Assembly: GCA_023426245.1 (NCBI GenBank)
Contig: JAFABB010000042.1
Location: forward strand, 1 to 64,000
Direction of reading: 5' to 3'
Length of the DNA: 64,000 bases
Origin: Bacillota bacterium
GTDB taxonomy: Bacteria > Bacillota > UBA4882 > UBA8346
In this document: piece after piece, positions 37,144 through 45,273 of the stretch
Numbering within the stretch: the first letter of the stretch is position 1
Layout: the number at the start of each line of letters is the position of its first letter
Program-made: the position numbers and the translations under genes
Notes under the pieces: generated by a model
Databases searched by the model: none
What the model saw: the letters and a program-made list of their open reading frames with translations, nothing else
What the model was told of the DNA's origin: nothing

Positions 37144-38670
37144 TCATTTTTTTCGATCCATTGGCATCAGAATCGTTTTGATTACCTTGTCACCTTCAAG
37201 GACTGCCACATCGGCTTGGTAGGCGGCAGACTCCAGGTTAGGTAGAAACGCGGTCATGTTGATGGTTTGACCGGGCAGTACCGAAGTCTGCCGTTGGTCT
37301 TCAGGTTTCAATGGGAGCAATGTTCCCAGGCTTTTGTTAGCCTTGTCTTTTAAAACCAGGCTCACCACGGGAGTTAGTTTAATTGTTCCGGTATTTTTGA
37401 TAATTGCCGAAAACCGATAACCGTTTTTCTCCCTATCCCCACGGATACTCAACACCTCTGCCGCCCGGGTTTGGATCCCGATGGTGATTGCTTCCAGAGA
37501 AATAGGTATCTCATCGAGTAATACCGGTTTATCGCCAGTTGAATACACTTGAAGGTTAAAACTGCCATAGCAACCTCGCACCGCCGCATCTTTAGGAATT
37601 TGGACCGAGATAATGGCCACTTCCGTCTGCCCGGCAGCAATCGTCAATGGATTGTCTGTCCGGACTGTCGGGAAGTTATTGGTAAAGATCGAATACGGAT
37701 AATCCGGCGCGGCTTCTTCCGGAGTGAAGACCACTGTGACCGGCTTGTCCAATCGATTTTGCATTTTCAGTCTCTTCAACGAAAGCACTCCCGGCCGTCC
37801 TTCAAAGACAAGTTCATTTTGATCCAACTTCAAGACCTTCGGTGGGTGGGCAAAAACATAGTCACCCGTACCGATTTGGACATTTTTCACCTGCAAAATC
37901 TGGCCGGTTTCACTGTAATGATAAAAAAGGCGCAGTTCATATTCACCAGGGGATAAAGACTCGGTGAGGGAGCCGATGTAAGCCAGCTCTCCTCCAGGCA
38001 ACAAACGAGCTTGAGAAATTTTATTTTTCCAGAAATAAGCCGGTCGCAGTTCCACCCGCTGAATCAATTTCCGTTCGCTATCCCGGAGAGTGGCGCTAGC
38101 GGTGGTCAGGAAATCGGTTTGAGAAATGTTTTTGATTTTTGCCCGGATCAGCGGAGTCCCTTTTTCATCCTTGACCAGATCCAGTCCGGTTACTTGGACC
38201 CTGGGCCGTAATCCGAAGCTATCGATCCGGATATAAATTCTGACCCCGTATTGAATACTGACATCGAAACCGCCTTTTCTGGTTGGTTCTTCCGGGGCTA
38301 TTTTCAACATGGCAAGGTAAGTGCCGCCCGGAGTGTTAAGCGGAACCTTTACAACCCCATCGATTTGAGCACTTGCGCCCGGGCTGACCACGGCAGTAGC
38401 CGGAATGGCGATCCAAGTGGCAGGCGCTACCCCCTTCTCAAAGGGATTGTATTGTAAATCACCCGTCGGTTGCTGTATTATTTTTTCCAACGATAATTTC
38501 AGTTTCTCGGTTTGTCCGCCCGGGTTCAGCTTAACGCTAAAATTCATCGTATCACCGGGTTTGCCGCTCAGCTCCACGGTAAGAGGCACTACGCCCACAG
38601 CCAGGGAATAAGGAACCATTAAACTCATTGCCAGGCAGAACAGGAGTAAAAAAAGGAATTTTCTTGGCAC
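37144..38670 (-). CDS. Chaperone-like periplasmic protein with PapD/DUF916-like N-domain and further Ig-like domains
   Basis: About 508 residues, signal peptide 1-25. Residues ~28-130 look like the N-domain of PapD-type chaperones or DUF916: VVPLTVELSGKPGDTMNFSV, a conserved W in APATWIAIPA, SPGASAQIDGVVKVPLNTPG and TYLAMLKIAPEE. Three further Ig-like blocks follow (~150-270, ~280-400, ~410-508), all beta-rich; one ends with a C-terminal basic MDRKK. No transmembrane anchor after the signal peptide. Twice the size of FGS/FGL fimbrial chaperones. Start: GTG at 38670 after GGAGG (11-base spacing); another in-frame start at 38682 is inside the ribosome site. Lies between the pilin-like genes and the secretin, the place a chaperone occupies in chaperone-usher operons. 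Confidence 0.6.
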   Translation of the reverse strand: MPRKFLFLLLFCLAMSLMVPYSLAVGVVPLTVELSGKPGDTMNFSVKLNPGGQTEKLKLSLEKIIQQPTGDLQYNPFEKGVAPATWIAIPATAVVSPGASAQIDGVVKVPLNTPGGTYLAMLKIAPEEPTRKGGFDVSIQYGVRIYIRIDSFGLRPRVQVTGLDLVKDEKGTPLIRAKIKNISQTDFLTTASATLRDSERKLIQRVELRPAYFWKNKISQARLLPGGELAYIGSLTESLSPGEYELRLFYHYSETGQILQVKNVQIGTGDYVFAHPPKVLKLDQNELVFEGRPGVLSLKRLKMQNRLDKPVTVVFTPEEAAPDYPYSIFTNNFPTVRTDNPLTIAAGQTEVAIISVQIPKDAAVRGCYGSFNLQVYSTGDKPVLLDEIPISLEAITIGIQTRAAEVLSIRGDREKNGYRFSAIIKNTGTIKLTPVVSLVLKDKANKSLGTLLPLKPEDQRQTSVLPGQTINMTAFLPNLESAAYQADVAVLEGDKVIKTILMPMDRKK

Positions 38671-38713
38671 CGCCGTAAACACCTCCAGTTAAAATTGCAA
38701 TGATAAAAGATTC

Positions 38714-38899
38714 GGGCTGTTGCAAAAGAATTTTCGGTACGTTTACGTGCATTTATGCGCGCAGGCATGGCAGAGATATCGCGCTGTTGCGCACCAATCT
38801 ATACACTTTTGCATATTGTCTGGTGCAATATATTAAAGTGCATGCACGTTAACACCATGGCGCGATATCTCGTTCATTTGAAATATTTTGCAACAGCCC
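38714..38899. mobile_element. MITE-like element (186 bp) with GGGCTGTTGCAAAA ends
   Basis: The ends are inverted copies: GGGCTGTTGCAAAAGAATTT (38714-) and, inward on the other strand, GGGCTGTTGCAAAATATTT (from 38899). Inside is a second inverted pair, GAGATATCGCGC (38773-38784) and GCGCGATATCTC (38860-38871), plus related GTTTACGTGCAT / GTTAACGTGCAT words. No coding capacity and no target duplication seen. End sequences of this type are found on DDE insertion sequences. It fills the 298-bp gap between the third pilin-like gene and the chaperone-like gene. Confidence 0.7.
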
Positions 38900-38968
38900 C
38901 ATAAACCAATATCCCATACCTGATTATCTGTTTCTATGTAAATCATATGATTAAATCATATGATTAAA

Positions 38969-39520
38969 TCAGTATGATAGGGCAATTACATAAATCGTGA
39001 CAAATGCCCGGTAATTACCTGCGTGTTGACTGTAGACCTCCGCTCCATCCTGTACTTGATAATGAAGGGTGAAGTCCTTGGATGCCTGATCCAGCGCACG
39101 ATCCCAGGGCAACACATCCTGAGCCAGTTTATATTGGGGAGTGGTATTGCCGGTGGTGATGTCGTAAAGAGTAGTCAATGTGCCATGGGTATGTTCGCGT
39201 GTTTCCACGTTTCCCCAGTTATTCATGGAAGTAGCCGACATCAGTAATTCAATCCCGCAATTCGCTACGACTGTAAACTCCAGACTGCCGTATTGAACGT
39301 CATGGGCCGCGCCGGTGAGATGGGCGGGTGCGGTGAAAGTGCCGAAATCAATTGTAGCATAAGGATTTACATATGCGGAGATCGTTTTGGAAACGCTTAA
39401 AGGAGCTGCCTTATGCTTCGAGATATTACCCCCCGCGCGCGTGCCTTCAGCCAGGACATCATTGCCGCCCAATAGGATTGAACCGAGAAGCCATAACACC
39501 ATCAGCAGTTTTCCGATCAT
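38969..39520 (-). CDS. Pilin-like secreted subunit, paralogue 3
   Basis: 183 residues from ATG 39520 (GGGGG ten bases upstream; upstream in-frame ATGs lack a site). Signal peptide 1-24. Mature protein: GGNISKHKAAPLSVSKTISAY, VNPYATIDFGTFTAPAHL, a single Cys in VVANCGIELL, LTTLYDITTGNTTPQYKL, LDQASKDFTLHYQVQDGAEV and the end YSQHAGNYRAFVTIYVIALSY (given here in overlapping pieces: SQHAGNYRAFVTIYV, ALSY). All three paralogues share Gly-x-Tyr about 15 residues from the C-terminus and a terminal Tyr, like the closing strand of chaperone-usher pilins. Third of three consecutive paralogues. The single Cys rules out the intramolecular disulfide of type 1 pilins. Confidence 0.65.
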   Translation of the reverse strand: MIGKLLMVLWLLGSILLGGNDVLAEGTRAGGNISKHKAAPLSVSKTISAYVNPYATIDFGTFTAPAHLTGAAHDVQYGSLEFTVVANCGIELLMSATSMNNWGNVETREHTHGTLTTLYDITTGNTTPQYKLAQDVLPWDRALDQASKDFTLHYQVQDGAEVYSQHAGNYRAFVTIYVIALSY

Positions 39521-39557
39521 CGATAACAATCCCCCTTTCATCAATGCAATCAAGGGA

Positions 39558-40097
39558 TTAATATGCCTGGGCCACAACAGTCAATTTAATTTTCGCCGAA
39601 TAATCACCGGCATGTTGACTGTAAACCTGTTCACCATCAACGACCTGGTAACTGATGGTAAATGTATCGGAGCTTTGATCCAAGGCGCTGGAGACTACCA
39701 TCTCATTGCCAAAATCCGCCAAGTTTTGGAAAACCGGCGTTGCTGTTCCGGTTGTAACTGCATACAAAGTGGTCAGGGTACTGGCGTCATGATTCTCGCC
39801 CTGGCTGGTCATGGGGGTGACATCCAAAATGATATCAACCGCGCAGTTGGCAACGGCTGAAACCTTCAAAGAACCGATTTGTTGCTCGTTGGCTTGGCCG
39901 CTGAGATGAGCCGGCGCTACAAAGTCCCCCCAAGAGAATTCGGCGTAAGGAGTCACATAAGCGGAGACGGTTTTATTAGCGGTCACACCGTCAGCGGTCT
40001 TGGAGATATTTCCATGGGCGTCTGGAGCGGCAATCGCCAAACTACCGGCCAATAGCGATAAGCTGAACGCGATTAACAACGCAAATATTTTTTGCAT
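39558..40097 (-). CDS. Pilin-like secreted subunit, paralogue 2
   Basis: 179 residues from ATG 40097 (GGAGG nine bases upstream; ATG 40103 is too close to the site). Signal peptide 1-22 ending AIA. Mature: PDAHGNISKTADGVTANKTV, SAYVTPYAEFSWGDFVAPAH, AVANCAVDIILDVTPM (single Cys), LTTLYAVTTGTATPVF, ALDQSSDTFTISYQVVDGEQ and the end SQHAGDYSAKIKLTVVAQAY. Closely similar to its two neighbours in spacing of motifs (xxYVxPYAxxxWG, ANC, ALDQ, SQHAGxY). 37 bp separate its stop from the next start. Likely a structural subunit of a surface polymer; direct family name unknown. Confidence 0.65.
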   Translation of the reverse strand: MQKIFALLIAFSLSLLAGSLAIAAPDAHGNISKTADGVTANKTVSAYVTPYAEFSWGDFVAPAHLSGQANEQQIGSLKVSAVANCAVDIILDVTPMTSQGENHDASTLTTLYAVTTGTATPVFQNLADFGNEMVVSSALDQSSDTFTISYQVVDGEQVYSQHAGDYSAKIKLTVVAQAY

Positions 40098-40159
40098 GGT
40101 CATAATCCTCCTTTATTCATTCCTCTACCATTTTTTGAACCCGAGACTTAAATCTAAAC

Positions 40160-40720
40160 TTAATAGGCTTGTGCCACTACATTCAAGGTGATGGTCGCTT
40201 GATAGGCGCCTGCATGTTGACTGGTAACGCTATCGCCATCGGAAACCTTATAATACAAGGTGAAATCTCTGGACTCTTGATCCAGGGCGCTCATGTATTT
40301 ATTGGCGGTATTGGTTGAATACTCGGAAGATTGGGGTACATTAACATTGGGTTTACCGGGCTTTACCGCATATTGCGTGTTGATGGTGTCGGTATCCGTT
40401 GCAGCATGGCCGTCCTCCACTGAAAGATCAGTCTTCATTTGAGGGGTCGTCAGGGTAATGTCAACAGCACAGTTGGCGGCCACATTAAACCCTAAGGTAC
40501 CGATAGCGAATTCATTAGCCTTTCCGGAAAGAGTTGGAGTTGAAAGGTCACCCCAGGTAATCTCGGCATAAGGATCGACTACTGCGGTGATGATATGCTC
40601 GGCCGAGATGCCGGCGCCCTGATTGGAGATATTTCCGGCAGCATCCGGAACCGCTAGAACGATACCGCAGAGTGTCCATAATAAAACGCCACCCACCAAA
40701 AGAAAACAGAACTTTTTCAT
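40160..40720 (-). CDS. Pilin-like secreted subunit, paralogue 1
   Basis: 186 residues; start ATG 40720 after AAGGAGG. Signal peptide 1-23. Mature: PDAAGNISNQGAGISAEHII, AVVDPYAEITWGDLSTP, NVAANCAVDITLTTPQM (single Cys), a longer central loop than the others (res ~110-140), SALDQESRDFTLYYKVSDGD and the end SQHAGAYQATITLNVVAQAY. The closing HAGAYQATITLNV is very like the C-terminal strand of PapA-type pilins (pattern AGAFSATANFNL), known to be the strand covered by the chaperone. First of three tandem paralogues; best candidate for the major subunit by position. Confidence 0.65.
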   Translation of the reverse strand: MKKFCFLLVGGVLLWTLCGIVLAVPDAAGNISNQGAGISAEHIITAVVDPYAEITWGDLSTPTLSGKANEFAIGTLGFNVAANCAVDITLTTPQMKTDLSVEDGHAATDTDTINTQYAVKPGKPNVNVPQSSEYSTNTANKYMSALDQESRDFTLYYKVSDGDSVTSQHAGAYQATITLNVVAQAY

Positions 40721-40817
40721 TGTAATTTTCCTCCTTCAATTGAATTTTTCTGAGTTCACCAATTCTAAGCCGGGAGATTATAGGCGTTGACCACCCCCTT
40801 TACGGATTCGCTATTCG

Positions 40818-41312
40818 TTATTGACAGGCAGTTATCCTTACCCCTCCCTCGTAACGACCGGCGGGTTGAGCTATCACCTCACCAATGGTAATTCCCCCGT
40901 AAATGATGAACTCGATTGCCCGATGGCCTCCAAAATTACGGTAAATCCGTAAGGGAGGGCTCCCCGGTTTGAACGAAAACCGGTCATTACCTGCCTCGTT
41001 TACCCAATAAATTACGGTTAAAGCAGTTTTCTCTCTGGCAGGATCGGTATAATATAAAGGACTGGCTGAGAATTCGATCCGCAACTGCCCGCTTCCCTTG
41101 ATTAAATACCTCCCGCACTGGAGCTCCCGGTAAAAGCCGGTGGTACCCGGCAAATCGAATTTTAAGGCCTGCAAAATTTCGATTTTAAGATTTTGATTGT
41201 TGCTTTCCGCCGACAAGTCAAGCGGAGCAGCAAAGCTGTTTGTTCCCCATCCAAAATAAAAACAGCCGATCATTCCGGCTATTATGAATTGGATAATTAT
41301 TTTAGGTTTCAT
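40818..41312 (-). CDS. Small secreted beta-rich protein, first gene of the fimbria-like operon
   Basis: 164 residues from ATG 41312, eight bases after AAGGAGTGG (an in-frame start at 41333 precedes that site). Signal peptide 1-29 ending SFAAPLD. Beta-strand-rich, one Cys in YRELQCGRYLI and one at the C-terminus (RITACQ). It ends QPAGRYEGGVRITACQ, a Gly-x-Tyr followed by an alternating strand as in the three pilin-like genes downstream, but otherwise it is not a close paralogue. By position it could be a tip, adaptor or minor subunit. No transcription terminator seen before the next gene (97 bp). Confidence 0.55.
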   Translation of the reverse strand: MKPKIIIQFIIAGMIGCFYFGWGTNSFAAPLDLSAESNNQNLKIEILQALKFDLPGTTGFYRELQCGRYLIKGSGQLRIEFSASPLYYTDPAREKTALTVIYWVNEAGNDRFSFKPGSPPLRIYRNFGGHRAIEFIIYGGITIGEVIAQPAGRYEGGVRITACQ

Positions 41313-41694
41313 TGTTCTACCACTCCTTATCATACTGGCGCGCCCAAGATCCGTTGTTGGTAGTTCCGAATGAAAAAAGCAGATAAGAAATCCTGAACCT
41401 ATCCCTATTGGTTTATATGTCAGGAAAATACAATTATGTGTAATTTTAAATAAAACGTGCTGTCCAAAAATCCATTAAAAGAATGCCGCAATTGGCTTGG
41501 ACCTGGATTTAAAAAAAGTTACGTCACCGTGAAACCTGTTTTACCCCTTTACAATGATAGTATTTACAATTATTATCAAAAAAATAACCTTAAATGAAAT
41601 AGGATTGCATTTACCGGTTGGATTCATCATTGGGTACTATTTTATGTAACAATTATTGTTGTCACTATTACAACGGCTTCGCCTTTTTTGAACT

Positions 41695-41716
41695 CCCCCG
41701 CATAGCGGGGGGTTTT
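41695..41716 (+). terminator. Rho-independent terminator, plus orientation
   Basis: CCCCCGC-ATA-GCGGGGG followed by GTTTT. No plus-strand gene is evident upstream, so it may end readthrough or an unannotated transcript. Confidence 0.6.
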
Positions 41717-41729
41717 CAAATGCATAAAC

Positions 41730-41761
41730 AAAAAAACGCCCCGGTCTCCGACCGCAGCGTT
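41730..41761 (-). terminator. Rho-independent terminator, minus orientation
   Basis: On the minus strand AACGC-TG-CGGTC-GGA-GACCG-GG-GCGTT is followed by T7. It would stop transcripts coming from the reverse-transcriptase fragment or the MFS/ROK operon before they reach the fimbria-like operon. Nothing else is evident between 41334 and 41690, which probably contains the promoter of that operon. Confidence 0.6.
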
Positions 41762-41861
41762 ACGTTTCATTTTTCTCTTACCTTCTGGACTCCACCGGGA
41801 TCTCGAAGAAATCCCGCATTTACCCATTACCATATTGCCACATTTTTTCAAAAAAAGTGTG

Positions 41862-42010
41862 TCAATTCAGTTTGACATACTCTAGACGCACGGGTTGTGG
41901 CTTATAGCTATGCTTTCTGAGCTTTTCCAGCAGATTTTTGATATTTCCCTCAAGATTTTTAGCATATTCTTCTTTAGTTACTTCATCGATTCCATTCTGG
42001 AAAAAATTGA
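41862..42010 (-). pseudogene. Fragment of a group II intron-type reverse transcriptase
   Basis: Minus-strand codons read INFFQNGIDEVTKEEYAK, NLEGNIKNLLEKLRKHS, YKPQPVRLEYVKLN and stop at 41864-41862. The run G-D-E-VT--EY--NLE-N---L---L---YKPQPVR is the start of the LtrA-like RT domain (family pattern: GVDG-T--D----L---L--L---SYRP-PVRRV-IPK). The G-[VI]-D-x-[VI]-T and Y-[KR]-P-x-P-V-[RK] hallmarks are present; the IPK and all later RT motifs are missing. The frame is open to about 42074 but loses resemblance. No ribozyme domain V recognised nearby. Confidence 0.5.
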
Positions 42011-42127
42011 TCAACTCCTGTGCATAGAAAAAACCTATCAAAAATCCCCTCCGTATGCAGCGTTTATCATTGCTTCAAAGCATCACGGAGCCCGGCCAAA
42101 CCGGCGAAAAACATTTACCCTATTTCC

Positions 42128-42164
42128 CTCCCCCACAGCGGACTTTCCGGATTCCATGGGGGAG
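42128..42164. other. Hairpin in the non-coding region
   Basis: CTCCCCCA (42128-42135) pairs with TGGGGGAG (42157-42164). The surrounding 42165-42435 holds fragments of inverted sequence (ACAGGATTAGAACTG at ~42281 versus AATCCTGTTTCAGTTC at ~42369) of the kind seen in dispersed intergenic repeats; no gene is apparent. Confidence 0.4.
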
Positions 42165-42435
42165 GACCGCCGTCTTCATTCAACCCGGGGGCGAGGGCAT
42201 GGCGCAAACCCGGCATTGAAAAATGCCTAAAAAAAGTTAACGGAGACAAGATTCAACGTCTTTATTAGAGACGCGGATTCACAGATTTACAGGATTAGAA
42301 CTGGTAAAACCGGGCTGCAAACAACAGATAATTCATAGGGGTTTTAAAAAAATCCCGTTAATCCATATAATCCTGTTTCAGTTCTTTTCGTTAGGCCCAC
42401 GGAGTTTAGCGGTCAGACATTCAAAATATTTATTA

Positions 42436-42939
42436 CATCCTCAAAGTTTTTCTCTTCGAGAAATGATTGATTCTTTTCGAAAAGGATTGATTATTTACGG
42501 AAATGATCCTTTCTTTTCCGAAAAAATCCTTTTTCTCGTTCAACGAATCGTTTGTGTCACGGAAAGGATCGATTTTGTCCTTCAGAGGACGATCGGGTCA
42601 TAAAAAGGATCATTTCCGTAACCGGATCGATCAATTCTTCCCATAAAAAGTCCTTTTTATCGTTCAAAAGGTCGATCGGGCTCCAAAAAAGTTCCTTTTC
42701 CCCCTCCGATCGGTCCCTTTCCCTCCAAAAAGGATCATTTCTGTGACAAAAATGATCCTTTCTCCCATTCAAAGAATCCTTTCCGTCGTAAAAATGATCT
42801 TTTCCGTAACGGAAAGGCTCGCTTGAATCATCCAAAGGATGCTTTCCGCCCCTCAAAGGATTCCTTCCGCGGTAAAAATGATTCTTTTTGTGATTCAAAG
42901 GATCGATCCGGCCACCCAAATAATTTTTTCGGTGAGCTA
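42436..42939. repeat. Degenerate tandem array with exact 21-bp period, 24 units
   Basis: From 42436 to 42939 the sequence divides into 21-bp units without a single slip, e.g. AAAGGATCATTTCCGTAACCG (first 20 bases AAAGGATCATTTCCGTAACC, 42604-), AAGGATCATTTCTGTGACAA (42730-), AATGATCCTTTCTCCCATTC (42751-), AATGATCTTTTCCGTAACGG (42793-). Each unit has A3-A4 at its start and T3-T5 about ten bases later, with GATC-like centres. Both strands have open frames over parts of it (seven-residue peptide repeat), but none has a ribosome site. It starts right at the 3' end of the MFS gene (42937). Unit-to-unit divergence is high, period conservation perfect. Confidence 0.85.
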
Positions 42940-44163
42940 AAACGTTCCCGCCCGCCCGCTTCGGTTTTTCCCCCTCATCAAAACATTGACTCTTTCCGAT
43001 CCAACCAGCATCAAGACGATAAAGAAGACCAGAAAAAGCGGTACGACCCGCATGGTAGACCCTGAGGCGATCAATCCAACCAGCGGCGGTAAAAAAGTAC
43101 TTCCGGTATAGGCAACTGCCATCTGGTAGCCGATAATTGTCTGTGAATGTTCCGGTCCAAAACGGCTAGGCGTTTCATGCAGCATACAGGGATAAATGGG
43201 GGCGCAGCCCAGTCCGACCAAAATAAAGCCAACGAGCGAACAAATGGCGGGCAAAGGCAGCAAAAGGACCACCGCGCCGGCGAAGGCAATAATTTGTCCC
43301 ATCCGGATCAGGATAATGTTGGCGAGCTTCATGGTAACAAATCCGGAAATCAACCTGCCGGCGGTAATTCCCGCGTAATACAGGGATACCCACCGTGCCG
43401 CCGTCGACGGAGGCAATCCTTTGATATTCACCAGGAAACTGCCGCCCCACAAACCCAAGCTGGCTTCAGTGCCGCAATAGAACAAAAAAGCTACCAATGC
43501 GGGTCTAACACCGTTCAGCTTTAAAAGCTTCGGGGTTGGCTCCGTTTCCGGGACCAAATCCCTTCCTTCGTCTGGAACTTCGCCCAAGGCGGCCTGGCTG
43601 TTTGCCCCGGCATTTTCCGTGCGGTTCCATAAGGGTAAAGTGAAAAAAAGCAATACCGTCAGGGAGAACTGGATGATGGAAATCGTCAGGTAGCCGCTGC
43701 GCCAGGCGTTTTGACCGGCAATATACTGCGCCATGATTACCGGTCCAATCGTGGCCCCCACTCCCCAGAAGCAATGCAGCCAGCTCATATGATGAGCCTG
43801 ATAATGGGTGGCGACATAATTGTTTAAGGCGGCATCGACCGAACCCGCTCCCAACCCAAGCGGCACCGCCAATAATATCAGCCAAAACAGAGAGGGCGCC
43901 AGCGAGAAACCCAGCAAGGCGCTGGCGGTCATCAGACAACTGATAAAAGTAACCCTGCCGGTGCCTAGCCGTTTGATCACAGTACCGCTGGCTAAACTTG
44001 AAAGGATGGTCCCGCCGGCGATGGTCATGGAGACAATCCCTGCCGCCGCCAAAGGCGCTTTAATATCGATTTGCATAACCGGCCAGGCCGCTCCCAGTAA
44101 TGAATCGGGTAATCCCAAACTGATAAAGGCTAAATAGATTATGACCAAAAAAAAGGTTGCCAT
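42937..44163 (-). CDS. MFS transporter, sugar-porter-like
   Basis: About 408 residues, 12 predicted helices, starting MATFFLVIIYLAFISLGLPD. Features: the LGLPDSLLGAAWP first helix and ASGTVIKRLGTGRV loop (motif A variant), a hydrophilic central loop (~res 185-220), GAGSVDAALNNYVATHY, and a second half with IYPCMLHETPSRFG. These are reminiscent of FucP/YfkF-like members that carry sugars or act as exporters. Start ATG 44163 after AAAAGGAG; an upstream in-frame start at 44214 lies inside the ROK gene. 34 bp downstream of the ROK regulator, so likely its target and in one operon. Substrate unknown. Confidence 0.85.
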   Translation of the reverse strand: MATFFLVIIYLAFISLGLPDSLLGAAWPVMQIDIKAPLAAAGIVSMTIAGGTILSSLASGTVIKRLGTGRVTFISCLMTASALLGFSLAPSLFWLILLAVPLGLGAGSVDAALNNYVATHYQAHHMSWLHCFWGVGATIGPVIMAQYIAGQNAWRSGYLTISIIQFSLTVLLFFTLPLWNRTENAGANSQAALGEVPDEGRDLVPETEPTPKLLKLNGVRPALVAFLFYCGTEASLGLWGGSFLVNIKGLPPSTAARWVSLYYAGITAGRLISGFVTMKLANIILIRMGQIIAFAGAVVLLLPLPAICSLVGFILVGLGCAPIYPCMLHETPSRFGPEHSQTIIGYQMAVAYTGSTFLPPLVGLIASGSTMRVVPLFLVFFIVLMLVGSERVNVLMRGKNRSGRAGTF

Positions 44164-44197
44164 GAATGTCGAACTCCTTTTCCTATGAATGCTTTCT

Positions 44198-45229
44198 TTA
44201 TATCCTTTTCTCAACCAACTGCAGGTGATAGGTTAAACTTTCCAGGGTGATGGCTATCAGCCCGTTCAGATAATCGGCGCGGACATCTTTCTGTAAAAAT
44301 ATCTCCGGCATATGTTCTTGGGGGATTATTTCAAGGCAGTGGTTATAAATGTCAACAATTTGATCATTCTTAAACAACTCTCCCGTTAACGCAATGGTTT
44401 CCGGATTAATGATAGCGATTAGGGAGACAATGGTTTTCACCACTAACGGAATAAAGGTGTGCTCGTTATGGAGCTGTATTAATTGGGCTTCATGCGATAA
44501 ATCAAAAGGTAAAAAAGATACTTCACCTGCAAATTTTGTATTGCCTTTTAAAATATGTCCATCCACCATAATGCCCCCTCCGGGCAGGTTATTCTTCGGG
44601 AAGTATAAAAAGGCAATGGTTTTATCTCCATCATAATTTTGTTTTTTGTAAAAACCGTAGACGATAGCATTCATATCATTTTCAATGGTAAATTCCAGCT
44701 GATATTGTTCTTTAAGTTTAATCCCTAAGGGAACATGCATTAACTCTTTAATATCACAAATATCTATCACGCCCCGGTTAACAACACCGGGAACTCCAAT
44801 CCCGATAGCTTTAATATTGGGGTATCGATTAATCAATTCGCCCACCAAACGTTCAATGACTTCATAATTGATTAGAGCGAAGTTAGCCGAATTTTCCTCA
44901 ATAATTTCTCCCATCATGTTGGCAACAGTATAGGTAATGGTATGGACACCGCCTTCTGCTCCGGCATATAAACATGCAATCAAGGAATAGTCGGCGTTAT
45001 ATATAAAACGTCTTGCCGGACGACCGCCGTTCGGCTGGGCCAAATCGATCTCCATAATTTCTCCGGTTTGTAAAAGTTCATTGAGGATATTGCTGCAGGT
45101 GGCGACACTTAGCCCGGTGGCGTTTGCCAGAGTCAACTTCGTTCCATAAGTTAGAGCTTTTAATGCCGTTTTTACAAGCTCAGTATTGATTTGCTTGACT
45201 TTAAACCCGTTATTGGTGATTTGAGGCAT
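44198..45229 (-). CDS. ROK-family (NagC/XylR-type) transcriptional regulator
   Basis: 343 residues from ATG 45229 (AGAGGA seven bases upstream; an upstream TTG at 45247 precedes that site). Residues ~15-75: winged helix-turn-helix (TLANATGLSVATCSNILNEL). Residues ~80-340: ROK domain with AIGIGVPGVVNRGVI, ENDMNAIVYGF and GGGIMVDGHILKG. The metal-binding Cys cluster of ROK kinases is absent, as in many regulators. Such proteins repress sugar genes until the sugar or its phosphate binds. Probable targets: itself and the MFS transporter behind it. Confidence 0.9.
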   Translation of the reverse strand: MPQITNNGFKVKQINTELVKTALKALTYGTKLTLANATGLSVATCSNILNELLQTGEIMEIDLAQPNGGRPARRFIYNADYSLIACLYAGAEGGVHTITYTVANMMGEIIEENSANFALINYEVIERLVGELINRYPNIKAIGIGVPGVVNRGVIDICDIKELMHVPLGIKLKEQYQLEFTIENDMNAIVYGFYKKQNYDGDKTIAFLYFPKNNLPGGGIMVDGHILKGNTKFAGEVSFLPFDLSHEAQLIQLHNEHTFIPLVVKTIVSLIAIINPETIALTGELFKNDQIVDIYNHCLEIIPQEHMPEIFLQKDVRADYLNGLIAITLESLTYHLQLVEKRI

Positions 45230-45273
45230 GGTTTTTTCCTCTAACAACTTTCGATAATGGTTATTAAAAGTGG

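Noticed and set aside
42557..42919. 120-codon minus-strand frame with a seven-residue repeat as a real protein.
   Set aside because: No ribosome site, overlaps the 21-bp array, and the plus strand is equally open; the DNA period explains it.
42436..42939. CRISPR array.
   Set aside because: Units are contiguous 21-mers without unique spacers, and there are no cas genes.
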